Assembly: GCA_025331445.1 (NCBI GenBank) | Contig: JAIWNE010000120.1 | Span: forward strand, 1-64,000 | From: Blakeslea trispora | Lineage: Eukaryota > Mucoromycota > Mucoromycetes > Mucorales > Choanephoraceae | Direction: 5' to 3' | DNA: 64,000 bases | In this document: positions 1 to 9,610 of the stretch, one piece after another | Layout of the letters: every line of letters begins with the position of its first letter | Position numbering within the stretch: the stretch's first letter is position 1 | Notes under the pieces: generated by a model | Databases searched by the model: none | What the model saw: only the letters and a program-made list of their open reading frames with translations | What the model was told of the DNA's origin: nothing | Position numbers and translations under genes: made by a program

Positions 1-542
1 CATCTCCTACATAGAATGACTCTGCTTTATCGATAGGTTGGTCTTGGGTGAGATAGTCCCACATGCCAGTCATGGGCTTACGATAGATATCTTTCTTGAG
101 AGCAGCCATCAGTGTGACTGGAATGGCCAGTTCATTCAGGATGTCTGTCACCTTGAGCTTAAAGGTCTCTTTGGTCTTGTCTGACTTGAGACCGTTTTGG
201 TTTGAAAAGATGACGATCTTGAACCTTTCACACTTGTTCAACACTGGGATTTTTTTTTTTGGTTTTTACTTACCCTTCCTCATGTAATTCTCTTAGGTGG
301 TGAATAACTTCATTATTCCACCAACACCAGTCATGTTGATCTTTAGCAAACACATTACCGCTCTTTGTGTTTATTAAAGTACCGTCCTATTGGATTGTTT
401 GTAAACAAGAAGCGAGTGTTTTAAAAAAAGAAAAGCTTACAAGATCAAATGCAGCAATCTTGTTGCTTGTTGCGTCCTTTGTCTTGGCTATCAAGACACT
501 ATCTAGCACACTTAACCAGCGCACTGACTTTCTAGCACTCAT
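1..542 (-). CDS. Polynucleotide kinase 3'-phosphatase (PNKP/Pnk1-like), N-terminal part
   Basis: DNA end-repair enzyme that removes 3'-phosphates at strand breaks; HAD-superfamily phosphatase. The gene is cut by the window start, so the 3' end is missing. Exon 1 (441-542) ends in KIAAFDL. A 54-nt intron (387-440) joins it to DGTLINTKSG at 386, rebuilding the HAD nucleophile motif FDLDGTL. Next come DWCWWNNEV, then FSNQNGLKSDKT (HAD motif II region), then DIYRKPMTGMWDYL and SFYVGD, all hallmarks of the PNKP phosphatase domain. The start at 542 gives MSARKSVRW just before the domain. The second intron (about 257-286) would be only about 30 nt and its phase does not close cleanly in my reading, so that junction is uncertain. 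Whether a C-terminal kinase domain follows cannot be seen. Confidence 0.88.
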
Positions 543-770
543 GTCAAAAAAGGGATGATCTAAACGATCTAAGCAAAAAAGACTTTTTTTTTTTATGCAC
601 GCACACACACACACACTCACGTACTTTTCAATCCGTTTGTTTACCTTGTTTTGTCTTTTTATTTGAATCTAATGTCACTTCTTGGTCTCTTTTCATTACG
701 TGGGTTTTTATTGAAGAAAAGAAGAAAAAAAAATAAGCAGAAATAGCTCTCTTATTAAAAAAAAAAAGTA

Positions 771-1082
771 TTAGGATGACACTGAAGAAAGTTTCTGTTC
801 TTGATCACGTAACTCTTTAATCACTGCCTATAAGAACAGATCACTATAAAGGAATTCTTTTTTTTCTTTGTTAGAGATTTCTTACCGCAAGAGCTTCAGG
901 ATTCACTCCTCTTTCACAGAGAGACACGCATAAACTGACTGTTTCTCTATCTAGGCCAGTATTCAACAAACTGGCCATTTCAGTCAAAACTATAAAAAAG
1001 TGAGTGATAAGGCTTCTGTCTTATTTATTTATTTTTTACTGTCAATTGTTTCCTTCACTTCTGAATCTCTTGTAGGTTCCAT
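771..1082 (-). CDS. MZT1: Mitotic-spindle organizing protein 1 (MOZART1/Mzt1)
   Basis: Small adaptor that binds gamma-tubulin complex proteins and recruits the complex to microtubule-organising centres. Three coding exons, 1040-1082, 886-989 and 771-827, join in frame to give about 67 residues. The core reads [20 protein letters not shown], followed by a [11 protein letters not shown] segment and [11 protein letters not shown], which is the diagnostic MZT1 helical core. Length matches the family (S. pombe Mzt1 is of similar size). Introns use GTAAAA...ATAG and GTAAGA...ATAG. It is too short and too interrupted to appear as a plain ORF. It lies between PNKP and the Ulp1-like gene on the same strand with separate intergenic spacers of about 230 and 76 bp. 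Confidence 0.92.
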
Positions 1083-1158
1083 AAGTTAAAAAAAAAAAAA
1101 AAAAGAGAGAAAATATGATTTTTTTTAAAATATTTATATATAACAAAAGTCGATATTA

Positions 1159-3128
1159 TTATGTACATTGACTCTCTAAATGAGACAAGAGATAGTCTCG
1201 ATAGTCTCTAATGGTTCTCTTTAGTATTCTTTTCAGATGAGTACGGAATCCTGGTAAGGAATGGTCTTTATCCCATGCCTCATCATTCTCTTCGTTTTCC
1301 TAATGGTGTACATGAGTTATCGCTATATCAAGAAAAACAAAACAGACTTACATAAAGTGTCTTCATCATACTATCGGGGAATTGATAAAGGCTTTTCATG
1401 TAATGAAGACAAAAGACACCACAGTCTGTAAAGTTCTTTTGACCAGGACAGGGAGTCATGACGATCTCTGGATCAATAAAATCAGTTGGTTCCACTTGTC
1501 GTTTAGTCCATGCTTCCTTCTTCAAGTATTGTGAAATCATCCTGGCTACAGAACCTTTTGTGAGATTTAAGGGATCTAGCGTGAATATATAAGGTCTAAC
1601 AGATTTTCAAAAAAAAAAAAAAGAGATGAGAACAAGAAGGTCTTACAATGACACTCCCTTACTTTCTAGAATCCAATGGTGTACCAGGATAGATGATTCT
1701 TTTTTTCAATCTACGGATATATTGTTGTACAGAATCCTCTTGTTCTATTGGCACCTCATCATCATCGATCGTATCCTCGGCTCTGTTATCTCGGATACAA
1801 TAGCCTGGATTGGCCACCACAATCACAAACCAATGGTTATGCTGAGCAACAGGAATAATCAAAAACTTCTTGTCGAAAATGTCTACATGAGAAGTCCATC
1901 TTTTGACAGTGTCATAATGAATGTCTTGATATGGCCCAGCCAATCTGGTATAGAAAAATGAACTGAATGTATAGATGGATGCTCTTGAGAATTCGTCTGA
2001 CCAGATCTTGGGAAACACGTCAATCAGAGTGTCGTTGAGATAGGTCTCGTCATTGAGACGATCTAGATCTCGCTCATAGACTGTGACTGATTTTTTGCCT
2101 TTGAAGGGGTAGGTCAATAGATGCTCATCGGCACCTGTGATGACCACTTGGTAGTCATCAATAGGATCATAAGGTAGTCCAGGCATACTGGCTATCGAGG
2201 GTAAATCATATTCTTTCCCTGCCACTTCTTCTTCCTCTTCTTCCTCTTCTTCCTCATCCATCTCTTGTGTTGAGTTGGGAAGCATATGTTTGACGAGCTC
2301 AGAAGCACAGGCAAGGGTCTTCTTTAACAATCCTTCCCCTGATGTCTCTTGTTCAAGACTGTTTTTGGTTGGTTTGAATTGATTGGGATTGATGGGTGAT
2401 GAAGCTGTCTTGCGTCTCAGGCTGATACTCAATGAACCGGACTGATCCTCGGTTGGTTCTGCCTCCAACATATCCGTATCCTCTTCCGGATCCCGATGCA
2501 CCAGCCGTCTTCTTTTGGTTAAAAGTGGTGCAGGTGGCTTGCCTGTTTCATGGGATCGATTCAGTCTTGCTTTTTCATCTTCTGAATCAATCTCGATAAT
2601 ATCTGATTTCTTTCTTGCAGATGCCAGACGAGAGCTTCTTCTGGTCATTGTCTGAAAACTAGCCGTGTTGACCCTTGACTTTGGTTCTCCTGATTTTCTC
2701 TAAATGCATGTTTAAATTCATGTGTTCAGTTGTTGTCCATGTTGCTTACTTCTAATCGTGTACGACTTTCAGCACCTGTTTTCATTCGATCTATAATTCA
2801 ACAAAGAGTGAGTAAAACAAAAGGGAGGGGAGGTCACCAAGAGGCTTTTACTTGCCTGCAAATTTGCCATGTAAACTGATGGAAGCATTGTTCTATTTCA
2901 TCAGAATTAGTTTTGGAAATATATATATATATAAAATAAATAAACGTTTACTGTAGGTACTGGAATAGGGTTGCCAGAAGACTTTCTTTTAGAAGCACTT
3001 CGACTCGTGCCTACATTAGGTACATCTTGTTGTCTATCACGACGTTTCTTCTTTTTTTTTTTTTAAATCAGTCAACATAGAAAAAAGGTACTTGTCAAGT
3101 TACTTACATGGTCCAAGGCGTGTCGCAT
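1159..3128 (-). CDS. Ulp1/SENP-like SUMO-specific cysteine protease (C48)
   Basis: Predicted SUMO maturation/deconjugation protease. The largest exon (about 1659-2648) carries a basic, acidic-patched N-terminus and the front half of the C48 domain, with DLDRLNDETYLNDTLIDV and the catalytic His in AQHNHWFVIVV. The next exon has the catalytic Asp in YIFTLDPL, then Gln and Cys in CPGQKNFTDCGVFCLHYM. The last exon ends RDYRDYLLSHLESQCT. Upstream of Met2648 the frame stays open through four small exons that splice in phase back to an ATG at 3128; one intron uses a GC donor (CAG|GCAAGT). The catalytic core is secure. The N-terminal exons (2649-3128) are inferred from splice signals, and translation could instead begin at 2648. 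A nuclear location is likely from the basic N-terminus. Confidence 0.88.
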
Positions 3129-3698
3129 AATCTCTAAAGAAGGTATATGCGCTTATTTGAAATATACAATGCAATGGATATATTAGTATAGAGAATGATA
3201 GATAATGAAAATGCACACACACGCATATTTATGTGTCTATAATTTTTTTTTTAAAAAAGTAGCCTATTTTTTCTTAAAGAAAAAAAAAAGGGCGACGTGA
3301 CTTTATCTGAGATTGGAATTCGCCATAGTCGTGATTGAGTGAATCCAACTTTTCAAATCTATGATCTACACACTACAAAATGCTATAAGCATGATATTAT
3401 ACTTATGGTTTATCCCAATAAAATGCATATTATGACATTCATTCTACCCTTTTTTTTCTTTTTCTTCAGAGAAATATACGCCAATAATTCAACATGCTTT
3501 TATGTTCAAGCTTTATCTAAAAATGTAGGCCTCGAAAAAACAAAAAAAAGGGGGTGAAATTACTTTTTCTTTTTAAACAGTGTTACACGCATAATTTTCT
3601 AATTTAATACAGTGGATCATCTAGGCAGAGTGCTAATAAAAAAGAAAGTAACGGCCATAACTTGTTTCTGAATTGCATGTCCTTCAGTAAAACATGTT
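3129..3698. other. Intergenic, about 570 bp
   Basis: Lies upstream of the Ulp1-like gene and downstream of the YjbQ gene. AT-rich, with TA/CA-type simple sequence near 3220 and an A-run followed by a G-run at about 3541-3555. An acceptor-like TTCTTTAG sits just upstream of the proposed ATG at 3128, so a 5'UTR exon may lie here. I see no coding exon I can support. Confidence 0.5.
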
Positions 3699-4347
3699 TT
3701 ATTTCTGTTGACCTTGCATTGTGACTACAACACGACGAGCACCACCATAATTACGATGCTCACACAAATAGATGCTATACATTTCGCTTAATTACATACT
3801 GTAGAACAAGAACATCAATCACTTACCCTTGCCAAGTACCCAAGTTGAGTTTACCGTTTGTGATGGGAATATTCAAAGAAACACCTACAATACCAGACTT
3901 CAAATGGCCCGGCTAGAAAGAAAGAAAAAAAAATAGGGTGAGGATAATCCAAAAGTAGAAACAGGCAACAGCTTACCATATCATCAGGACCTTCTGCTGT
4001 ATGAATATAAGGGAAATTCTCGGGAACAATCTTGTTTAATCCCATTTCCATGTCCTTTTGTACATCCGAATCAAAATTCTCATTGATCATTAAAGAAGCT
4101 GAAGTATGTTGCACTACCCAAAACTATCAATAGATTGTTTCTACAAAAAAATACGAAATGACTTACAAAAGAAGTTGGCCATACCAACTTTGAATGACTT
4201 GAGTTCAGGAAGTTGGTTGACAATCTCGCTATGAACTAAATGACAGCCTGCAAACCAAGTCAGTACACTTTTTTCTTTTGTCTTTCTTATGCGCCATTTA
4301 CCTCTTGAACGTTCCTTTAAACGAATCTCTCTTTGTGCCCAAGACAT
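3699..4347 (-). CDS. YjbQ/UPF0047 family protein (secondary thiamine-phosphate synthase-like)
   Basis: Small single-domain protein of about 140 residues, assembled from five exons: [16 protein letters not shown], then [15 protein letters not shown], then the motif [18 protein letters not shown] and [17 protein letters not shown], then [18 protein letters not shown] and GTWQG, ending [20 protein letters not shown]. The HTSASL.INEN signature, the HTAEGPDDM stretch and the C-terminal RRVVVT strand are diagnostic for the family. Bacterial YjbQ has a weak thiamine-phosphate synthase activity; the real role in fungi is unknown, so the name describes the family and not a proven reaction. The start is the first Met ahead of the conserved domain. 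Confidence 0.88.
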
Positions 4348-4427
4348 GTTGACAATAGACTAAAAAAAAAATAGACAAGTAAAAAGAGAGAAAGAGAAAG
4401 TCGTGTTGTATGTTACGACATTACACG

Positions 4428-4800
4428 TCACATCTTGAGTTGCGTGAAATGAATTCTTAGCATGGGTTTCCACCTTTTTCTTGTTCTTTCTTTACACTGT
4501 TGCTGAATACTAGCTAAAATTAATTTAGAGCATAAAGAAACCAGATTGGAAGTATTGTCTATAATAAAAGGTTGATTACTGCAAATTGTCATCCATTTCT
4601 TTTGTTTGCTGAATCTGAACAGCACTGTTCCACCATGATGGTTTCTGGCAACAGAAAAAAAAAAGCTGAACTTGAGTTGCTTCTTTAAATGAAATTTGTT
4701 TCGAAATATCACTTGTCTTTCTTGTATCTCATTATCAATGAAATTCTTCATATACCCACTTTATTCCATCATCACTCAATTCGATTCTAATAAATGGCAT
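4428..4800 (-). CDS. Small orphan spliced gene (putative)
   Basis: Three exons splice in frame to a protein of about 63 residues. Exon 1 from ATG4800 reads MPFIRIELSDDGIKW. An intron (GTATAT...TGCCAG) leads to KPSWWNSAVQIQQTKEMDD, and a second intron (GTAATC...GCTAG) leads to a basic tail ERTRKRWKPMLRIHF ending at TGA 4428. I do not recognise the family. In favour: both introns keep frame, and the predicted protein has a plausible acidic-then-basic make-up. Against: the donors are weak and the product is short. It would be divergent from the Herp-like gene, sharing about 190 bp of promoter. An alternative is an unspliced spurious 107-residue frame starting at 4751. Confidence 0.35.
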
Positions 4801-4901
4801 GATGGCTTGTTCTTTACACTATTGTTATATACAAAATCATTCTGCGTTCCAAAATGAGTCTTTATCCTACACTATATTACCTAATGCCTTTCATGGTTCT
4901 G

Positions 4902-4916
4902 ATTGGTCTACGTGGC
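4902..4916. promoter_or_regulatory. Inverted CCAAT box plus TACGTGGC, possible UPR element
   Basis: ATTGG (reverse CCAAT) is followed four bases from its end by CGTGG within TACGTGGC, 76-90 bp upstream of the likely Herp-like start. The parts resemble ER-stress elements (CCAAT plus CCACG half-sites, in either order), but the spacing does not exactly match ERSE or ERSE-II, so the role is inferred. Confidence 0.3.
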
Positions 4917-4991
4917 ACTCCTTTTTCTAGTTTTTTTTTATAAGCATCAATGACTGAGTATTCTCTCTCTTTTTTTTTTTTATTATTTCAA

Positions 4992-6260
4992 ATGATGGAT
5001 ATTGTTGTTCATGTTCGCTCACCTTCTCTCAATGAGACACTTGTTATCGAAATCAATACTGAGAGCACCATTGGTCATCTCAAGTTGTCCATTCAGTCAG
5101 CTCATCCTCAAAACCCACTTCCGAGTAACCAACGTATTATCTATAGTGGGAAGCTATTAGATGACTCTGATACGCTTATGGATATCTTAAAGAAGGTGAG
5201 TCTTACCAAGTCATCAGTATGATTGCTTATCACTATCTATAGGTTGATGCGGATACGAAGCCCATATTTCATTTGGTTGTTAAACCTTCAACCCAGCCCG
5301 TAAAGCAAACAGCGTCTAAATCATTCGCAGCTCCTATATTACCACAAGTACCACAAGTACCACAAGTACCACAAGTACCACAAGTATCACAAGTACCACA
5401 ATCAACTCAACAGTCAGCTCAACAGTCAACTCAACAGTCAACTCAACAGTCAACTCAACAGTCAACTCAACAACCACAGCAGACAAACATATCCAATACA
5501 ACTAATCTAGTGCCTAGTGGATATCAAGTTGTCTATATAAAGTGAGTATTCGAATGAACCTCTTGTTCATTTCTTTATTACTAAATCGATGTAATTAACC
5601 TACTGTTATAGTGGTCAATATTACCTTGCTCCAGTGCTGATGTCAACTGGAAATTTACCTCAGTTTCAGCAACAAGCCAACATCCCCCAACCTCAACCGC
5701 AACCTCAACAACAACCTCAACAACCACAAGGCTTCTTGGGCCAATTCATTCAGCCTTTTCTTCCGAGACCACAGCAACCTCAACAACAACAACCCCAACA
5801 ACAGTTTCGTGTTCATCCATTTGGAAACAATCAACCACAAAGAGCTACTCAAATATGGCTTGCTATCAAGCTCGTAGTAGTTCTTTTTATGGTGTGTCAA
5901 GGTGCTAGCATTGAGCGCATCATCATTTTCCATACTATAGCATTTATATTCTTTTTATACCAAACTGCACGTCTAAGAGTAGTGCTACGACGTGTAGCAA
6001 CTCCTCAAAACAATCCTCCCAATCCTCCTCAAAACAACCCTCCAAATGGAACCCAACAAGACAGCAGCGGAAGTGCTTCTAATCAAAATAGAGAGGCAGG
6101 ACCATCACTAGACAACACTTCACCTGCAAGACCTACTAGCTCATTGGATGTATGGAAGAGAGGTGCTTACACTTTTGCAGCATCTTTATGGCCAACGTAT
6201 GGTGTGGATCCGCGTATTGCACAAGCATTTGAAAATAATAATGAACAAGCAGATGCCTAA
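4992..6260 (+). CDS. Herp-like ubiquitin-like-domain ER membrane protein
   Basis: Predicted ERAD-associated membrane protein of 383 residues from three exons (4992-5195, 5243-5541, 5612-6260) whose lengths keep frame. Residues about 1-85 form a ubiquitin-like domain (VHVRSPSLNETLVIEI; NQRIIYSGKLLDDSDTL; FHLVVKP). A Gln/Pro-rich linker follows, with a QVP repeat and an STQQ repeat. A hydrophobic hairpin reads ATQIWLAIKLVVVLFMV and IIIFHTIAFIFFLYQTARL, followed by a basic segment and a Ser/Asn-rich tail. UBL plus two membrane helices is the Herp (HERPUD) layout; a DSC-type ligase subunit is an alternative. An in-frame ATG at 4950 would add 14 mostly hydrophobic residues; the ATG at 4992 abuts the UBL and is preferred. 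Confidence 0.75.
5338..5473 (+). repeat. Two coding minisatellites in the Herp-like linker
   Basis: From about 5338 the 9-bp unit CCACAAGTA is repeated about six times in tandem (one copy reads GTATCA). It is followed from about 5403 by a 12-bp unit TCAACTCAACAG repeated about five times. Both encode in-frame Gln-rich repeats (QVP and STQQ) between the UBL and the membrane segment, and are likely length-polymorphic. Confidence 0.85.
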
Positions 6261-6821
6261 TAAATAACTGTTTCCCGTCCTATATGTCTAAAATAAGAGA
6301 ATAGGTGTAACTCGATCAATGTCTCGACCATGCCTGTTCAATACCCGGAATATAAAGTTGAAAGGGTCTTTTCCGGCTCTCTTCCATTACGAGACAAACG
6401 ATCGTTTCTAAACATGGCATAATTCCATGATAGCTATTTCTGATTTGCTGGTATAGAATGGTTTCTTGTTTGCTTATGTCTATCTATTCTATCATAGGAT
6501 TTGATATTGTCAAGTAAACATGAGTTTCTAGATGAAAAGATAGTACTTGACCGATGAGTCATATTTATTTATTTTTTCGGATGAAGAAGGGTAATTTCTG
6601 TATGAAGGGTAATCTTTGTGTGAAGGGTAATCTTTATTTTATGAAAAAGCAGGCATTTAGACTTTTGAGATTATAGCGGAGTTATTCATGGCAGTATTGG
6701 TTGTATCACCGCACAGGATAACAATTTTCTGGGTTCTCTCTTCTTGCTTATTTTTCCTTCTTTTTATCTTCTTTTTATCTTCTTTTCTTCTTCCCTTTTC
6801 CTGTTTAGACAAACAAATTAG
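6261..6821. other. Intergenic, about 560 bp
   Basis: 3' flank of the Herp-like gene and promoter of the HPP gene. Three imperfect tandem copies of a GAAGGGTAAT(C/T)T-type unit occur at about 6585-6640, with pyrimidine-rich TCTTTTTATCTTC repeats at about 6755-6800 just before the HPP start. No coding exon seen. Confidence 0.5.
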
Positions 6822-7875
6822 ATGAGCAAAATATTAGAGAGATTTCCTTATTTTATATCTCATTTCCTTGGTTACAGAAGGCCAGATTATAAACCCAAAA
6901 CTCTGCCGATGTGGAGGGTTTATTTTTGGTCATTCTTAGCAGCTTGGATAGGCATTGCAGTTCTAGAAGTCGTTTTTGCTTATGGACCATCATTTACAGA
7001 ACATCGTGCTCCCATCATTGTTGCGTCGTTTGTATGAATAAACCTATGGATACAGCCGATTTGATCTCTGATCTTGCTTTTTTTTATGTATATAGGGTGC
7101 AACTGCTGTTCTTGTCTATGGTGTGATTGATTCTCCATTAGCACAACCCCGTAATGTGATTGGTGGCCATATTGTCGGTGCCCTTTCAGGTGCTATTGTT
7201 TCTCAGCTGTTTCTAGGAATCAAGCAAAATTGGCAAGTGGAAGGTCAGCGCCTTGCCGTTCAATGGGTTGGTGGTGCAACAGCCATGGCTCTTTCTCTAA
7301 ATATCATGCAGATGACAAAGACCGTTCATCCTCCTGGAGGTGCAACTGCGCTTATTGTGGTGGTAACACAAAGTATTTTTGAAATAAGATGGTTTTATGT
7401 TGGTATCGTCGCACTCTCTGCTGTCCTACAAGTTGTCATTGCTTGTCTCGTCAATAACATAGAACGAAAATACCCCTTGTATTGGTGGACGCCAGAAAAA
7501 CTGCCTTTGAAAGTGGATCCTACCACATTTTCAACTGTGATCCCTACTCATGGTACACAGGGGCATGAGGAGACAGTTTTTGATAACCTCACAAGTGCTG
7601 AAGAAGGCAAGTTACAGGATGGCAATCATAAAGTAGTAGAAGGAATAGCAGTAACAGAATCACGATCCTCCTCAGCCACCTCACTAGGACATGCTCATGC
7701 TGTCAACAATGCTCTTTCTGTTTTACGAGAGAATGCATTCACATGGAGAGACGAAAACAGTCCATATATTGTATTGACAAGCAATGATCAAATTCTTATG
7801 AGTCCTCATATTGAGTTGACAGAAAATGAAAAAACAGTACTACATGCTTTAATAAACAAACTACATTCATCATAA
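6822..7875 (+). CDS. HPP-family integral membrane protein
   Basis: Two exons (6822-7031, 7096-7875) encode 329 residues. The HPP signature HPPGGATALI is present, with ASF|GATAVLVYGVIDSPLAQP spanning the intron and GGHIVGALSGAIVSQLF. Hydrophobic segments include VYFWSFLAAWIGIAVLEVVF, the two stretches just named, ATAMALSLNIM, and IVALSAVLQVVIACLV, that is four or five membrane spans in the N-terminal 200 residues. A hydrophilic C-terminal tail of about 120 residues follows. Some plant and cyanobacterial HPP proteins transport nitrite in organelles; the fungal substrate is unknown. Its stop lies about 20 bp from the stop of the convergent BAG gene, so the 3'UTRs must overlap. Confidence 0.85.
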
Positions 7876-7894
7876 ATAAAAAAAAAACACTACT

Positions 7895-9610
7895 TTATCT
7901 CTTGTACTTGTTCTTCTTGTTCTTGCGACGACGGTTGTTCTTCTTTTTCTTTTCTAGCTTCTTGAATGCATTTTCCCATTGAAGGTGCTTCATACGATCC
8001 AATACATCAACCATGTGCTCACATTTCTTGACTAAGGTACGACGCTTTTCACGGATTTCTTCATCACCCATACTATCAACAGCATCCAACTTGAGCATCA
8101 GTCTTGTGATTTCATCCTCAGAGCCAAGGTATTTGCGGTTGGCATCAGTGGAGGCAGTGACCAAAAGTGTACCTTCAGGCTGCTTTGTAAAGTTGAGTTT
8201 CGATCTCAGGACTTGTTTCCAACGCTTGACTAGATCACTATCCTCTTCAAGTTCACGAGCGATAGCATCCAAGGATTCCATCTGCTTTGTTTTCTTGGGA
8301 TCCACGTCTTGCTTCTTTTGTTCTGCTGCAACAGAATCAACAAAGTCGGATTCTTCTTTTGTCTTCTTGGCTTCTTCTTCATTGACTTGAATTACAGTAT
8401 CCTTATCAAATGGTGCATCAGGGGTCTTTTCGTGTGTAGGCGTAGGCTCGGCTTCTGTAAAGACATGCTGAGGCAAATAGGATGCATCTTTTTCTTCGTG
8501 ATCCTCTTTGTCTTTGGTTTCAGATGGAGGTTGAGATTGATACCAGATACCAGAAGGCTTTGGCTCATCACTGTAGAAGCTTGGTGGGGTATCTTGAGGC
8601 TTTTCAGAAGCAACTGGTAAATGGGCCAAGACAGGCTCTGAGGCAAGCTTCTGAATAAGATCTTGAAGATTTACAACATGCTCTTGAACAGCAGGAAGAG
8701 GACTGGAGGCTCTGGATGTAGCTTCAGATGACTCTTCTTCTTGTCTTTCTGACTCTTGATCACTTTGGCCATCGCTTTCGTTGTCGCTTTCGTGCTCTAT
8801 CTCGTGCTGGTTGGATGTGTTTGTGTCACTAGGAGCCATGGTCTCTTTTTGATCAGAGGAAAAAGCGGCAGTATGTGGGACTTGCGAGTCATTCTTTTGG
8901 TCTGATAAATATTTCCAGATTTCATCAGTGGCCAAGTCATGGGTTTCCTCATCATGATGCTGGCGTGAACGCGAAGGAGCTCTTTCTTCGGCACCTTCCT
9001 CAAAGTACTGTGGATGATGAGCAAACACATGTCTCAATAGCTCTTCTAGTTGCTGTGTGCGATATTTTGAATAACCTTCGTCTTCATCACTGTCACTTTC
9101 CTCTTTGTTAGCCAGTATCTGTTCTTCTTCCAGTCTCTGTCTCAGGTACTCTTCCTCGCGTTTTGCCTTTAGATATTGTTGCCATAAAGCATTGACTCGT
9201 TGTTGCTCTAATGCAGCAGCAATACACTGACGATAATACCTCTCTTCTTCTTCTTGTTGGACAGCGCGAATCAAGGCTTGACGGCGATATGCATCCAAGT
9301 AAGATTGAATTTCGGCATTACGTTGGCGTCTGTATTGATCCTTCAAGTATTTGAGTTTGAAAATAGCTTGCTCTAGCCTTTGCTTTTCAGCCAAAGATTG
9401 TCTCTCGGCAGCATCATCGATTGAGCGCTGGCGAAAGATGGGTACAGCATAGGAGGGGTTTGCATGACGAGGAGGACAATATTCCTGCTTGCGTTGACAA
9501 GCAGCTATATGTCTATCGCGTTCTTGCTGTTCATAATCCAATAGTGCTTGCAGCTGTAGAAAGTCATTTAGATTTAAGCTCTTGTTTCTAAACAGAAATG
9601 GTGAGGCCAT
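7895..9610 (-). CDS. BAG-domain protein, Hsp70 co-chaperone candidate
   Basis: Intronless, 571 residues. Residues 1-200 are charged, Gln/Arg-rich and coiled-coil-like (repeated RQRN, QQEEEERYYRQ, LRQRLEEEQ). Residues about 200-420 are acidic, Ser/Glu-rich and disordered. A BAG-type three-helix region follows at about 480-545 (SEDEITRLMLKLDAVDSMGD, then KRRTLVKKCEHMVDVLDRM). The end is a lysine/arginine/asparagine-rich tail. BAG domains bind the Hsp70 ATPase domain and promote nucleotide exchange. The long charged N-terminus is not part of any domain I recognise. The start at 9610 is the first ATG after a pyrimidine-rich leader. Confidence 0.78.
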   Translation of the reverse strand: MASPFLFRNKSLNLNDFLQLQALLDYEQQERDRHIAACQRKQEYCPPRHANPSYAVPIFRQRSIDDAAERQSLAEKQRLEQAIFKLKYLKDQYRRQRNAEIQSYLDAYRRQALIRAVQQEEEERYYRQCIAAALEQQRVNALWQQYLKAKREEEYLRQRLEEEQILANKEESDSDEDEGYSKYRTQQLEELLRHVFAHHPQYFEEGAEERAPSRSRQHHDEETHDLATDEIWKYLSDQKNDSQVPHTAAFSSDQKETMAPSDTNTSNQHEIEHESDNESDGQSDQESERQEEESSEATSRASSPLPAVQEHVVNLQDLIQKLASEPVLAHLPVASEKPQDTPPSFYSDEPKPSGIWYQSQPPSETKDKEDHEEKDASYLPQHVFTEAEPTPTHEKTPDAPFDKDTVIQVNEEEAKKTKEESDFVDSVAAEQKKQDVDPKKTKQMESLDAIARELEEDSDLVKRWKQVLRSKLNFTKQPEGTLLVTASTDANRKYLGSEDEITRLMLKLDAVDSMGDEEIREKRRTLVKKCEHMVDVLDRMKHLQWENAFKKLEKKKKNNRRRKNKKNKYKR

